Positions 7,284 through 13,592 of a DNA stretch of 21,685 nt are shown here, piece after piece; the first letter of the stretch is position 1, and each line of letters begins with the position of its first letter. A program made the translations under genes and the position numbers. This DNA is from a virus. The stretch covers positions 1-21,685 of the IMG/VR virus record IMGVR_UViG_3300028666_000113; one strand, 5' to 3'. The notes under the pieces are model-generated. The model saw nothing but the letters and a program-made list of their open reading frames with translations. It was not told where the DNA came from and made no database searches.

Positions 7284-8030
7284 ATGAAGATCGCAATTGT
7301 CGGCAGTGGGCCGACTGGTGAACTCGCGCCGTTCGGCGATGAGTCGTGGAGCATGTGGACGCTGGCGTTTCGCGACGCGCCGCGCAGCGACGCGATGTTC
7401 GAGATGCACGCCCGGCCGAAGTGGGTGTTCCATACCGCCGATGGATATATCGAGAAGCTCGCGCGCGCTTCGATGCCTATCTATACGCTCGAGCCTCACG
7501 GCGATATTCCGCACTGCGTCGTCTATCCGCTGGCGGACGTGAAGGCTTCGCTCGCGCCCGCCGGCGCAGAGGCGGATTTCTTTACGTCATCGTTGGCCTA
7601 CATGCTCGCGCTGGCGATCTTTTTCGCGTTTTCCGGCACTGAGCCCGTCGAAGAGATCGGGCTGTTCGGCGCCGATATGTGCGCCGAGGATGAGTATGCC
7701 TACCAGCGTCCGGCGATGAGCTACCTCGTCGCTTTGGCGCGTGGCCGCGGCGTCAAAGTCACGCTGCCGCCGAACTCGCCGCTGCTACGTGCGCACTTCA
7801 CCTATGGCGAGCATCTCGGAGACCATGCGTTCCCGCAGGCGACAGGCGTGACCGCCGACGTGCTTGGTCGCCGCCTCGCGCGCTACCAGAAAGATCGCGC
7901 GGAGACCGAGGTCCGTCTCAACGAGACGATCGCGCGCATGAACACGCTCGACGGCTGCATCGCCGAAGTGAGAGCGCTGATCGAGGCCGTCCGGCACTTC
8001 AACCGCGGCGGAGTGATCGCTGATGCGTAG
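7284..8030 (+). CDS. Rossmann-like phage protein of unknown function
   Basis: A 248-aa protein. The N-terminus M-K-I-A-I-V-G-S-G-P-T-G is a beta strand plus glycine-rich loop like a nucleotide-binding Rossmann start. Further on come F-E-M-H, S-S-L-A-Y-M-L-A-L-A-I-F-F-A-F, I-G-L-F-G-A-D-M and E-Y-A-Y-Q-R-P-A-M-S-Y-L, a pattern I recall from phage proteins of unknown function; a likeness to MptE/DUF115-type or glycosyltransferase-like folds is only a guess. The last 50 residues form a charged helix, possibly a coiled coil. It follows the strong hairpin at 7231-7262, has a weak Shine-Dalgarno (GAGAG), and its end overlaps the next ORF by 8 bases. An enzyme among virion genes suggests modification of a virion or host component, but no substrate can be read from the sequence. 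Confidence 0.7.
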   Translation: MKIAIVGSGPTGELAPFGDESWSMWTLAFRDAPRSDAMFEMHARPKWVFHTADGYIEKLARASMPIYTLEPHGDIPHCVVYPLADVKASLAPAGAEADFFTSSLAYMLALAIFFAFSGTEPVEEIGLFGADMCAEDEYAYQRPAMSYLVALARGRGVKVTLPPNSPLLRAHFTYGEHLGDHAFPQATGVTADVLGRRLARYQKDRAETEVRLNETIARMNTLDGCIAEVRALIEAVRHFNRGGVIADA

Positions 8031-8205
8031 CTTCCTGTTCGCGAAAGCCATGCTCGACGCGGCGCTGAAACGTGAACTCGACGCTGGTCGGCGCGGCAAT
8101 GCCGAATCCTGCGAGCGCGCCATCGCATTGCTCGAACTGCATGAGCAGTTCGAGCCGATCGAAGGAGGACCGGATGACTCTGAGCGCGCACCAGCAGGTC
8201 GTTAG
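8023..8205 (+). CDS. Small hypothetical protein
   Basis: A 60-aa ORF with a helical first half (F-L-F-A-K-A-M-L-D-A-A-L-K-R-E-L) and a second helix C-E-R-A-I-A-L-L-E-L-H-E-Q-F. It starts inside the end of the preceding gene (8-base overlap) with GGAG about ten bases upstream, and ends 32 bases into the following gene, whose AAGGAGG Shine-Dalgarno lies within it. The long downstream overlap lowers confidence, but the sensible composition and coupling favour a real gene. Function unknown. Confidence 0.5.
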   Translation: MRSFLFAKAMLDAALKRELDAGRRGNAESCERAIALLELHEQFEPIEGGPDDSERAPAGR

Positions 8206-8575
8206 CCTCCTCGCGCACCTCAAGCGCGTCGCGTTCAGCGATCCAAAGCGCTTCGACGAGATCAGCGATCAGATCGAAACCATCACGCGGGCGTACATGA
8301 TCCCGACCGTCGGCGATGCGTTCGATGAATTGGATCTGAGCCACTACGAACGGCGTGTGCTTGAGGCGATCGCTGCGCGCGGTGGCCGGACGGTGAACAA
8401 GTCGGGTCTCATGGACGCGGTTTATTTCGACCGACCCCCGTGCGATGTGCCGGACATCAAGGTCATCGATGTATTTGTGCTGAAAATCCGCCGCAAGATG
8501 AGGGGCACCGCGCATTGGATCGCGACCGATTTTGGCGTCGGGTATCGCTATGAACGCCGGGAGATCGCGCAATGA
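8174..8575 (+). CDS. CtrA-like winged-helix DNA-binding protein without receiver domain
   Basis: A 133-aa protein whose C-terminal part (about 53-131) is an OmpR/PhoB-type winged helix. It starts L-S-H-Y-E-R-R-V-L-E, has the recognition-helix stretch D-I-K-V-I-D-V-F-V-L-K-I-R-R-K (94-108), and ends I-A-T-D-F-G-V-G-Y-R-Y. The P-[ED]-[LI]-K-[IV]-I-D-V-F-[IV]-x-K-[LI]-R-[KR]-K pattern is, from memory, the signature of CtrA, the master cell-cycle regulator of alphaproteobacteria, more than of OmpR proteins in general. The phosphoacceptor domain is missing; a helical segment of about 50 residues takes its place. ATG 8174 is chosen because AAGGAGG lies five bases upstream; the frame is open further up but the added residues are Ser/Pro-rich noise. 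It overlaps the next gene by ATGA. Probably binds DNA constitutively; target unknown. Confidence 0.8.
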   Translation: MTLSAHQQVVSLLAHLKRVAFSDPKRFDEISDQIETITRAYMIPTVGDAFDELDLSHYERRVLEAIAARGGRTVNKSGLMDAVYFDRPPCDVPDIKVIDVFVLKIRRKMRGTAHWIATDFGVGYRYERREIAQ

Positions 8576-8784
8576 GAATGATAAAATTCAAGCGCCCAAT
8601 GGCGCCACACGGCATCGGCGACACGCGCGTCGTGCCCGACGTCGTCGCGAAGCGTCTCGTCGAGGATGAGAAAGTCGCGGACTACGAGGCGAGCGTGTTC
8701 GACAAGCCGACTGGCGAGGCCGGCGCCGCGACGCCGCCAATTCCGAAGCGCAAGAGGCCGCTGTTGAAGGGGGCCGGACAATGA
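8572..8784 (+). CDS. Small phage protein of unknown function
   Basis: A 70-aa protein beginning M-R-M-I-K-F-K-R-P-M-A-P. The segment G-D-T-R-V-V-P-D-V-V-A-K-R-L-V resembles a small phage family with a G-[DE]-x-R-x-V-P-x-x-x-A-x-x-L motif often found among head genes. The C-terminus is basic and Pro-rich (P-K-R-K-R-P). It overlaps both neighbours by ATGA (8572-8575 and 8781-8784), so all three are probably made together. A GGAG lies nine bases before the start. Function unknown; a minor head or assembly component is the likeliest. Confidence 0.65.
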   Translation: MRMIKFKRPMAPHGIGDTRVVPDVVAKRLVEDEKVADYEASVFDKPTGEAGAATPPIPKRKRPLLKGAGQ

Positions 8785-9185
8785 GATTCAACTCCTCGGC
8801 CGTCGTAGACGACACCAATCCGCTCCCGGTCAAGACTCTTGATAACGGGCCGGCATGGTCAAGCAACTGGGGTATTGCAGGTGTGCCGTTCACGAGCGCC
8901 GACCAGCACTCTGCACCGGCGAGCGTGACCGACGAGCCCGCACTGGGCCAAATGCTCTGCATCGATGATATTGTCTTCTCCACCGACACGGCGATGAATG
9001 TTACGTTCAAAGAAGAAACCAGCGGCGCGGTGGTGTTCGGGCCTTGGTATGTCGCGGCGAACTCCGTGATCCAGATCACGCCACGCGGCAAGAAGAAATT
9101 GTCGACCGCGAACAGAGCGTTGCAGGTCATTACCAGCATCGCCGGCAATATCACCGTTTCGACGAGCTATCATAGCGAGGCATAG
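8781..9185 (+). CDS. Probable virion protein, unknown
   Basis: A 134-aa protein with strand-rich composition: many Ser, Thr and Val residues, aromatic positions (P-A-W-S-S-N-W-G-I-A-G) and a basic turn P-R-G-K-K-K. No family recognised. Its length, beta character and place between head and connector genes suggest a virion surface or fibre component. Starts in an ATGA overlap with the gene before and ends four bases before the adhesin-like gene at 9190. Confidence 0.6.
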   Translation: MRFNSSAVVDDTNPLPVKTLDNGPAWSSNWGIAGVPFTSADQHSAPASVTDEPALGQMLCIDDIVFSTDTAMNVTFKEETSGAVVFGPWYVAANSVIQITPRGKKKLSTANRALQVITSIAGNITVSTSYHSEA

Positions 9186-9189
9186 ACAT

Positions 9190-9981
9190 ATGCCTGTCGT
9201 CGCCGCCTTCTGGCCGAAGCAGGTGACGTCGTCGTTCGATCCGTCGGCCGTCGCCATCATCGCCGCGCTCACCACGCCGCCGACGCCTATGCGCGCGGCG
9301 ATGATCAATGCAGCGATCGTCGGGTTGAAGAATTCGGGCATCTGGGCGATTACGGACCGCGTATTCTTCCTCGCCGCGGCCAATCAGCAAGCCTCGCTGA
9401 TTGACTGGAAAACCGCAGCAAATCCGATGATGAAGACTGGCTCGTCGGCAAATCCGTCGTTCGTAGCCGACACCGGCTGGACGTCGAACGCAAATTCCTA
9501 TCTTGACACCGGCTTCAATCCGTCGACGGCTGGCGGCAGTTTCGCTCAGAATAGCGCCAGCTTTGTCGTTGGTTCGGCGACTGATATTGCCGAAGCGTCG
9601 AACTCCTATGCGATCGCCGGCAATACTACAACCAAGATCACGACGCGGCGCGCGACGGACGGTCTCTTCAATGCGGTCCCCAATGCCAGCCTGAGTGTGA
9701 ATTATGGCGCGACGGTTAACGGCAAAGGTTTGTTTGGATGGACGCGCACGGTTTCATCCGCCGCGATCGGCTATCGAAACGGCGGCGCCGGCGTTTCTCA
9801 TTCGAGCACATCGACCGCGCTTACCAATGCCACGATCAAAGCTTTGACGGCGGACGGCAGCCTTCTCTCGGCTGATACGCTCAGTTTCCTCTATATCGGC
9901 GGTCCGTTGACAGCGGCCCAACAGGCGGCGCTATGGGCGATTTATAGCGCCTGGCGCGGTGGTCAGGGAGCCACGCCATGA
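9190..9981 (+). CDS. LamG-like adhesin or head-fibre candidate
   Basis: A 263-aa protein. The middle (about 100-240) looks like a LamG/concanavalin-type jelly roll: S-Y-L-D-T-G-F-N-P, then Q-N-S-A-S-F-V-V, several G-x-x-x-K-G-L-F-G-W-type strands, F-L-Y-I-G-G-P-L-T near the end, and a closing helix L-T-A-A-Q-Q-A-A-L-W-A-I-Y-S-A-W. This set is common in phage appendage and minor virion proteins that bind sugars, from my recollection. No signal peptide is expected or seen. The gene is in the accessory block, not with the tail tip, and overlaps the connector gene by ATGA. It could form a capsid- or neck-attached fibre. Confidence 0.6.
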   Translation: MPVVAAFWPKQVTSSFDPSAVAIIAALTTPPTPMRAAMINAAIVGLKNSGIWAITDRVFFLAAANQQASLIDWKTAANPMMKTGSSANPSFVADTGWTSNANSYLDTGFNPSTAGGSFAQNSASFVVGSATDIAEASNSYAIAGNTTTKITTRRATDGLFNAVPNASLSVNYGATVNGKGLFGWTRTVSSAAIGYRNGGAGVSHSSTSTALTNATIKALTADGSLLSADTLSFLYIGGPLTAAQQAALWAIYSAWRGGQGATP

Positions 9982-10889
9982 CGGTTACGATCTCCAAGGT
10001 CATCAACGCGCCGGCGGCTTCGCAGGATCTCACGACACTCGCGATCGTGCGTGACGAACTGAACCTCAAGTCGACCGACACTTCGCAGGACGCATGGCTA
10101 TCGCGATCGATCACTCAGGCCTCAGCGGTCTTCGCGCGCGCCTGCAATCGGGTGTTCTGGCCGGAACTGATCACCGAGACGCAGCAAATTCAGCAGGACC
10201 CCTATCCGCAGCAGACGCCGGGCGGTGTCGCGCCGCTCGTGCTCACGCGCTGGCCGCTCGTCGCCGTGAACTCGGTCGCTCAAATCTATCCGATCAATTT
10301 TAACCAGCCCCTCACTGTCGATCTCGACTACTCGATCAATACTGAGAATGGCGCGCTGACGCGGCTCAACCGCTTCACCGGCGTCGCGGTGACGTGGGAG
10401 GCGGTCCCGACCATCATCAACTATATCGCGGGATATGGGTCGCTCGTTGCAGAGCCGCAGACCGTGCCGGCGTCGCCATACCAGATCGTGCCGGCAAACG
10501 CGTCTGTGTTCTCCTTCGACAATGGCGTGAACTACGCGAGCGGCGGCGCATTTACGAAGGTGACGGGTACGCCGTCCGTCGCCGGCACTTATGCGCTGAG
10601 TCAGGTCAACAATGCCTGGACCTATACGTTTGCGCCGGCGGACCAGGGTGCATCGGTTCTGCCCAACTATGCCTATGCGAATATCCCGGCCGATCTTGTC
10701 GAGGCGTCGCTGCGGTTCATCACCGGACGGTTCTGGAGCAAGGACCGCGATCCGAACTTGATGTCGATCGACCAGCCGAACCTCGGCTCGAAACGTTTCT
10801 GGGTGAACAGCCAGACCGGCGAGAATGGCGCGATCCCGCCTGAGATCATGTCTCTGCTCACGCCATATCGCGTGCCGGCGATCGCCTGA
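9978..10889 (+). CDS. Head-tail connector (gp6-like adaptor) with inserted domain
   Basis: Head completion or adaptor protein, 303 aa, larger than usual for the family. The N-terminal part (L-A-I-V-R-D-E-L-N-L-K, then W-L-S-R-S-I-T-Q-A-S-A-V-F-A-R-A-C-N-R-V-F) and the late I-P-A-D-L-V-E-A-S-L-R-F-I-T-G-R-F match the helical core of gp6-like connectors that bind under the portal. Between them are beta-rich segments, and residues about 165-234 are an inserted module also present in the tail tube protein. The C-terminus contains S-L-L-T-P-Y-R-V-P, typical of the end of the family. Start and stop both overlap neighbours (ATGA, TGATG). Confidence 0.85.
   Translation: MTVTISKVINAPAASQDLTTLAIVRDELNLKSTDTSQDAWLSRSITQASAVFARACNRVFWPELITETQQIQQDPYPQQTPGGVAPLVLTRWPLVAVNSVAQIYPINFNQPLTVDLDYSINTENGALTRLNRFTGVAVTWEAVPTIINYIAGYGSLVAEPQTVPASPYQIVPANASVFSFDNGVNYASGGAFTKVTGTPSVAGTYALSQVNNAWTYTFAPADQGASVLPNYAYANIPADLVEASLRFITGRFWSKDRDPNLMSIDQPNLGSKRFWVNSQTGENGAIPPEIMSLLTPYRVPAIA
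10470..10679 (+). repeat. Passenger domain, copy 1, in the connector gene
   Basis: About 70 codons beginning S-P-Y-Q-I-V-P and ending near Y-A-Y-A-N. Shared landmarks with copy 2 in the tail tube: P-Y-Q-I-x-P, a G-V, P-x-x-G-x-Y, Y-T-F-x-x-A-D-x-G and a final x-Y-x-Y strand. The spacing of the landmarks is nearly the same. The similarity is at protein level; the DNA has diverged. Confidence 0.65.
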
Positions 10890-11380
10890 TGGCCGATACG
10901 ATCGGCGTCAAAATCGACGGCGACCTGAAACTCGGTCTCCGGCTCGATCAGTTTCCCCATGCGCTGCGCGCGCAGCTCAGGACGCGTATCAAGGAGTTGA
11001 TCGAGGCGCTGGCTGCCGCCGTGAGGGCGAAAATCCCCCATAAGAGCGGAAGCCTACAGAGCAAGGTCTCCGTTATCGTCTACAACAACGAGAAGTCTGT
11101 TCGGGGACGGATGTTCTTCTCGGGCGACTGGGCCAAGGCCGCCGCGCTCGAATATGGCGGCGCCGGAAGAGCATTCGAGGTGAAGGGGCATACGATGCGC
11201 CTCGACCATGTCTTCGGGAACAGCTTGACCGCGCCGCTCAATGTCTTCGTGGAGGCACATTCCCGCTCGACGCAGATAGCGGCGCGGCGATTCATCCGCA
11301 ATACGACATCTGCGATGAGCGATGAGGTCGCCGCCGATCTCCAGGCCGTCGTCGATCAGACAGCGAAGAACGATGCATGA
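10889..11380 (+). CDS. Neck / head-tail joining protein, HK97 gp10-like
   Basis: A 163-aa protein of the HK97 gp10-like family, which closes the head and joins it to the tail. Seen: N-terminal strand G-V-K-I-D-G-D-L-K-L-G, a helix, P-H-K-S-G-S-L-Q-S-K-V (the usual P-x-x-[TS]-G-x-L-[KR] motif), A-A-A-L-E-Y-G-G-A-G (the x-x-x-E-[FY]-G motif), and a long C-terminal helix. Length is normal. Start overlaps the connector stop in TGATG, and the stop overlaps the next start by ATGA. Confidence 0.88.
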   Translation: MADTIGVKIDGDLKLGLRLDQFPHALRAQLRTRIKELIEALAAAVRAKIPHKSGSLQSKVSVIVYNNEKSVRGRMFFSGDWAKAAALEYGGAGRAFEVKGHTMRLDHVFGNSLTAPLNVFVEAHSRSTQIAARRFIRNTTSAMSDEVAADLQAVVDQTAKNDA

Positions 11381-12009
11381 ATATCGATCCGGAAACCGTT
11401 CTTTCCGCGCTGTTCGCGCTCATCACGAATTCGGTCGTGGTGAACTTCACGGGACAGGCACATAGCGGTTCGGCCACAATCACGGGTGTGAGTTCTGTTG
11501 CCGGACTGTTCACTGGGCTCCCGGTGTTCGGGTCCGGCGTTCCCAATCTCGCGGTCATCGAGTCTTTCGATCCGATCGCGCTCACCTGCACGCTCGACCA
11601 GAACCTGACGTCGAATAGCGATCCCGGCGCCGCCTTCGCGACCGGGTTTCTGACGTCGAGCCGTCGTCTCAGGCTGTGGGCGGAGACGCCCGAGCAGCCC
11701 GCGATCTTCCTGCGCCATACCGACGACGACGACACCTACAATCAGACCGTCATGCAGAAGACCGTCATCAGCGCCGAAATCTGGATTTATTCGCAGGCCG
11801 GCAAGGATCCGGATGCCGCGCCGGACGTCACGCTGAACAATCTCGCAAAATGCGTCCGCAGCGCGCTCGCAATGGACGTCAGGGGCCGGCCGCAGACGCT
11901 CGGCGGCCTCGTCCAATGGGCGCGCATCGAAGGGCGCAGTGAATACGATCCCGGTGACCTGGATAATCAGAGCAAGGCACTGATCCCGGTCAAGATTTTG
12001 TGTCCTTGA
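11377..12009 (+). CDS. Tail terminator (gpU-like) with inserted domain
   Basis: Tail completion or terminator protein, 210 aa, longer than the roughly 140 aa usual for the family. The core is split: residues 1-23 (V-L-S-A-L-F-A-L-I-T-N-S) and 94-210 (S-S-R-R-L-R-L-W-A-E-T, then Q-P-A-I-F-L-R-H, V-I-S-A-E-I-W-I-Y, and a final K-A-L-I-P-V-K-I-L). Residues 24-93 are a beta-rich module unlike the core. The protein caps the tail tube and sets where it joins the neck. ATGA overlap with the gene before; 24 bases to the tail tube gene. Confidence 0.82.
   Translation: MNIDPETVLSALFALITNSVVVNFTGQAHSGSATITGVSSVAGLFTGLPVFGSGVPNLAVIESFDPIALTCTLDQNLTSNSDPGAAFATGFLTSSRRLRLWAETPEQPAIFLRHTDDDDTYNQTVMQKTVISAEIWIYSQAGKDPDAAPDVTLNNLAKCVRSALAMDVRGRPQTLGGLVQWARIEGRSEYDPGDLDNQSKALIPVKILCP
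11446..11655 (+). other. Inserted beta-rich module in the tail terminator
   Basis: About 70 codons with S-G-S-A-T-I-T-G-V-S-S, then G-L-F-T-G-L-P-V-F-G-S-G-V-P and C-T-L-D-Q-N-L-T-S-N. This matches a module I recall from many phage and surface proteins (G-S-x-x-I-T-x-[LV]-S-S-x-x-G-L-x-x-G-x-x-V-x-G-x-G-[IV]-P). It differs from the passenger shared by connector and tube and lies in a loop of the terminator core. Confidence 0.6.
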
Positions 12010-12033
12010 GCGACCCGCAAACAGGAGAGCAGC

Positions 12034-12813
12034 ATGCCCAACACGAACACCGTCCCGCAGGGTCTCTTCGGGCCCGGCATCCTCTACGTCACGCGCACCG
12101 ACATCGCGAATGCGACGCCGGTCAATATCGGCTACATCAACGAATTCTCGACCGACATGACCTTCTCCACGAAGGAATTGTACGGCCAGAACCAGCTGCC
12201 GCTGCTCGTTGCGCGCGGCACCGCCAAGCTCACCGGCAAAATGAAGGCGGCGACCATGTCAGGCGTCGCCCTCAACAATGTGATGCTCGGCGATACCGTG
12301 ACGAACGGGACGCAGTACGATTTGGCCGCGAGCCCGGCGACGCCGATCCCGACCACGCCCTACCAGATCACGCCGACCGTACCGAGTTCGGGAACTTGGA
12401 ACAGCGATCTCGGCGTCATCAATGCCGCCACCGGCGAACCTCTGACGCTGGTCGCGAGCTCGCCGGCCGCCGGGCAGTATTCGGTCTCTGCTGGCGTCTA
12501 CACGTTTGCCTCGGCCGACCACGGCTCGGGCATCAGCGTGATCATCAATTTCTCCTATTCGTTCACGTCCGGCGCCACCGGCCTGAACATTGCGATCAAC
12601 AACCAGCTGATCGGCTACACGCCGACGTTCCAGCTCGACTATAAGACCGCGCTCTATGGTGCGACCTACTACCTGCGCATCTATCAGGCCATCTGCAACA
12701 AGTGGACGATGGGCCATAAGCTCGAGGACTTCGCCATGCCCGAATTCGATTTCAGTTTCTTCGCGAATGCGCAGCAGCAGATCGGGCTCATCAGCCTGGC
12801 GACGCAGGCGTAA
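12034..12813 (+). CDS. Major tail tube protein with inserted domain
   Basis: Major tail protein, 259 aa, which stacks in rings around the tape measure to form the tube. N-terminus N-T-V-P-Q-G-L-F-G-P-G-I-L-Y-V-T, with I-G-Y-I-N-E-F-S-T-D and A-K-L-T-G-K-M-K-A-A as seen in related siphophage tubes. Residues about 106-178 are the passenger module also found in the connector; afterwards the core resumes with I-A-I-N-N-Q-L-I-G-Y-T-P-T-F-Q-L. The end, F-A-M-P-E-F-D-F-S-F-F-A-N, is the usual closing strand. AGGAG six bases before ATG fits high expression. In a tube this module would point outwards. Confidence 0.88.
   Translation: MPNTNTVPQGLFGPGILYVTRTDIANATPVNIGYINEFSTDMTFSTKELYGQNQLPLLVARGTAKLTGKMKAATMSGVALNNVMLGDTVTNGTQYDLAASPATPIPTTPYQITPTVPSSGTWNSDLGVINAATGEPLTLVASSPAAGQYSVSAGVYTFASADHGSGISVIINFSYSFTSGATGLNIAINNQLIGYTPTFQLDYKTALYGATYYLRIYQAICNKWTMGHKLEDFAMPEFDFSFFANAQQQIGLISLATQA
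12349..12567 (+). repeat. Passenger domain, copy 2, in the tail tube gene
   Basis: About 73 codons beginning near T-P-Y-Q-I-T-P and ending F-S-Y-S-F. It aligns with the copy in the connector through P-Y-Q-I, G-V, P-x-x-G-x-Y-x-[LV]-S and Y-T-F-x-[PS]-A-D-x-G. It looks Ig-like or similar beta-sandwich, from strand pattern alone. Confidence 0.65.
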
Positions 12814-12840
12814 CCACGACCGATCAGGAGGACCATCACC

Positions 12841-13200
12841 GTGTCGAACGATTCCCGAGAAATCGTTCTTGCAGGCAATCCCTACAAGATCACCACACCG
12901 CTCACGCTTGGGCAGCTCATCGACGTCAATGTCGGAATGTCGTTGCCCGACGTGAGCGATCCCGCCGAGCAGGCGCGTGTGTCGTTTCAACGCGCGTTGA
13001 ACGTGTTGGCCGCCGCGCTCGCGCCCGAACATCCGCAATTGACCGTCGAAGCGCTGCGCACCCTGCGCGGCGCGACGGTCAAGGAGTTCAACGCGGCGAC
13101 GCAGCTCGTCTATGAGCTGAGCGGCCTGCTCACCAAGAAGCCGGACGCGGACGTCGGGGAGACAACCGCGCCGGGGGAAGCTGTCGCGGAGGCGCAATAG
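12841..13200 (+). CDS. Tail assembly chaperone, N-terminal frame (gpG-like)
   Basis: A 119-aa protein in the gpG position between tail tube and tape measure, where chaperones that load tube protein on the tape measure are encoded. GTG start with CAGGAGG nine bases upstream. Seen: a short strand start (E-I-V-L-A-G-N-P-Y-K-I), then T-P-L-T-L-G-Q-L and helical V-S-F-Q-R-A-L-N-V-L-A-A-A-L, and a disordered acidic, Ala/Pro tail. The gene's final part overlaps an open -1 frame (from 13116) leading into the next ORF, so a longer fusion of about 239 aa is expected as in lambda G/GT. Confidence 0.8.
   Translation: MSNDSREIVLAGNPYKITTPLTLGQLIDVNVGMSLPDVSDPAEQARVSFQRALNVLAAALAPEHPQLTVEALRTLRGATVKEFNAATQLVYELSGLLTKKPDADVGETTAPGEAVAEAQ
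13173..13179 (+). promoter_or_regulatory. Candidate -1 frameshift site in the tail chaperone
   Basis: The run G-GGG-GAA, read CCG-GGG-GAA in the zero frame, lies inside the overlap where the downstream frame is open (13116-13200). A slip by one base re-pairs the Gly tRNA perfectly (GGG to GGG) but the A-site Glu codon poorly, so it is not a standard slippery heptamer. It is the best site I see in the overlap. Slippage here would give a product of 112 plus 127 residues. Confidence 0.4.
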
Positions 13201-13265
13201 ACTGGAAGTGGCTCATCGGCAGGCTGGCGACGGCACTCAAGAAACTGCCGAGCGAGATCCGGTCG

Positions 13266-13559
13266 ATGACGTTTCCGCAGGTCTACGATCTCTTTGATTA
13301 TTGGGCAGAGAGCCCGCCCGAGCACGAGATACTCGCGATGTTCGCGCGCGTCTACACGACATGGAAGCCGCCGGGCGGCGACTCCACCGGGGTCGCTCAT
13401 CAGAAGTCGCTCGAGCAACGCTGGGCGGCGGGTTATCTCAGTCCGGCGCAGCTGTTCAAGATGCAAGGCGGCGCTGGCTTCGGAATGAAGACCAATGGAG
13501 ACCCGGCAGACATGCCTGGGATCGGGAGATTCCCCGGCGCTCCGCCGCCGGCTCCCTAG
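13266..13559 (+). CDS. Tail assembly chaperone, second frame (GT-like)
   Basis: The T-like part of the tail chaperone. From ATG 13266 it has 97 aa with F-P-Q-V-Y-D-L-F-D-Y-W-A-E-S-P-P-E-H-E-I and a Pro/Gly-rich tail. The protein-like reading extends upstream in frame to about 13197 (D-W-K-W-L-I-G-R-L-A-T-A-L-K-K-L-P-S-E-I-R-S), with no ATG, GTG or TTG between the in-frame stop at 13113 and 13266. That, and the poor Shine-Dalgarno before 13266, favour expression by -1 frameshifting from the gpG-like gene. Whether the ATG is also used is open. Function inferred from position just before tape measure. Confidence 0.7.
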   Translation: MTFPQVYDLFDYWAESPPEHEILAMFARVYTTWKPPGGDSTGVAHQKSLEQRWAAGYLSPAQLFKMQGGAGFGMKTNGDPADMPGIGRFPGAPPPAP

Positions 13560-13592
13560 TGGCTTGCCGACCGTTTCATCTGGAGTTTGCGC

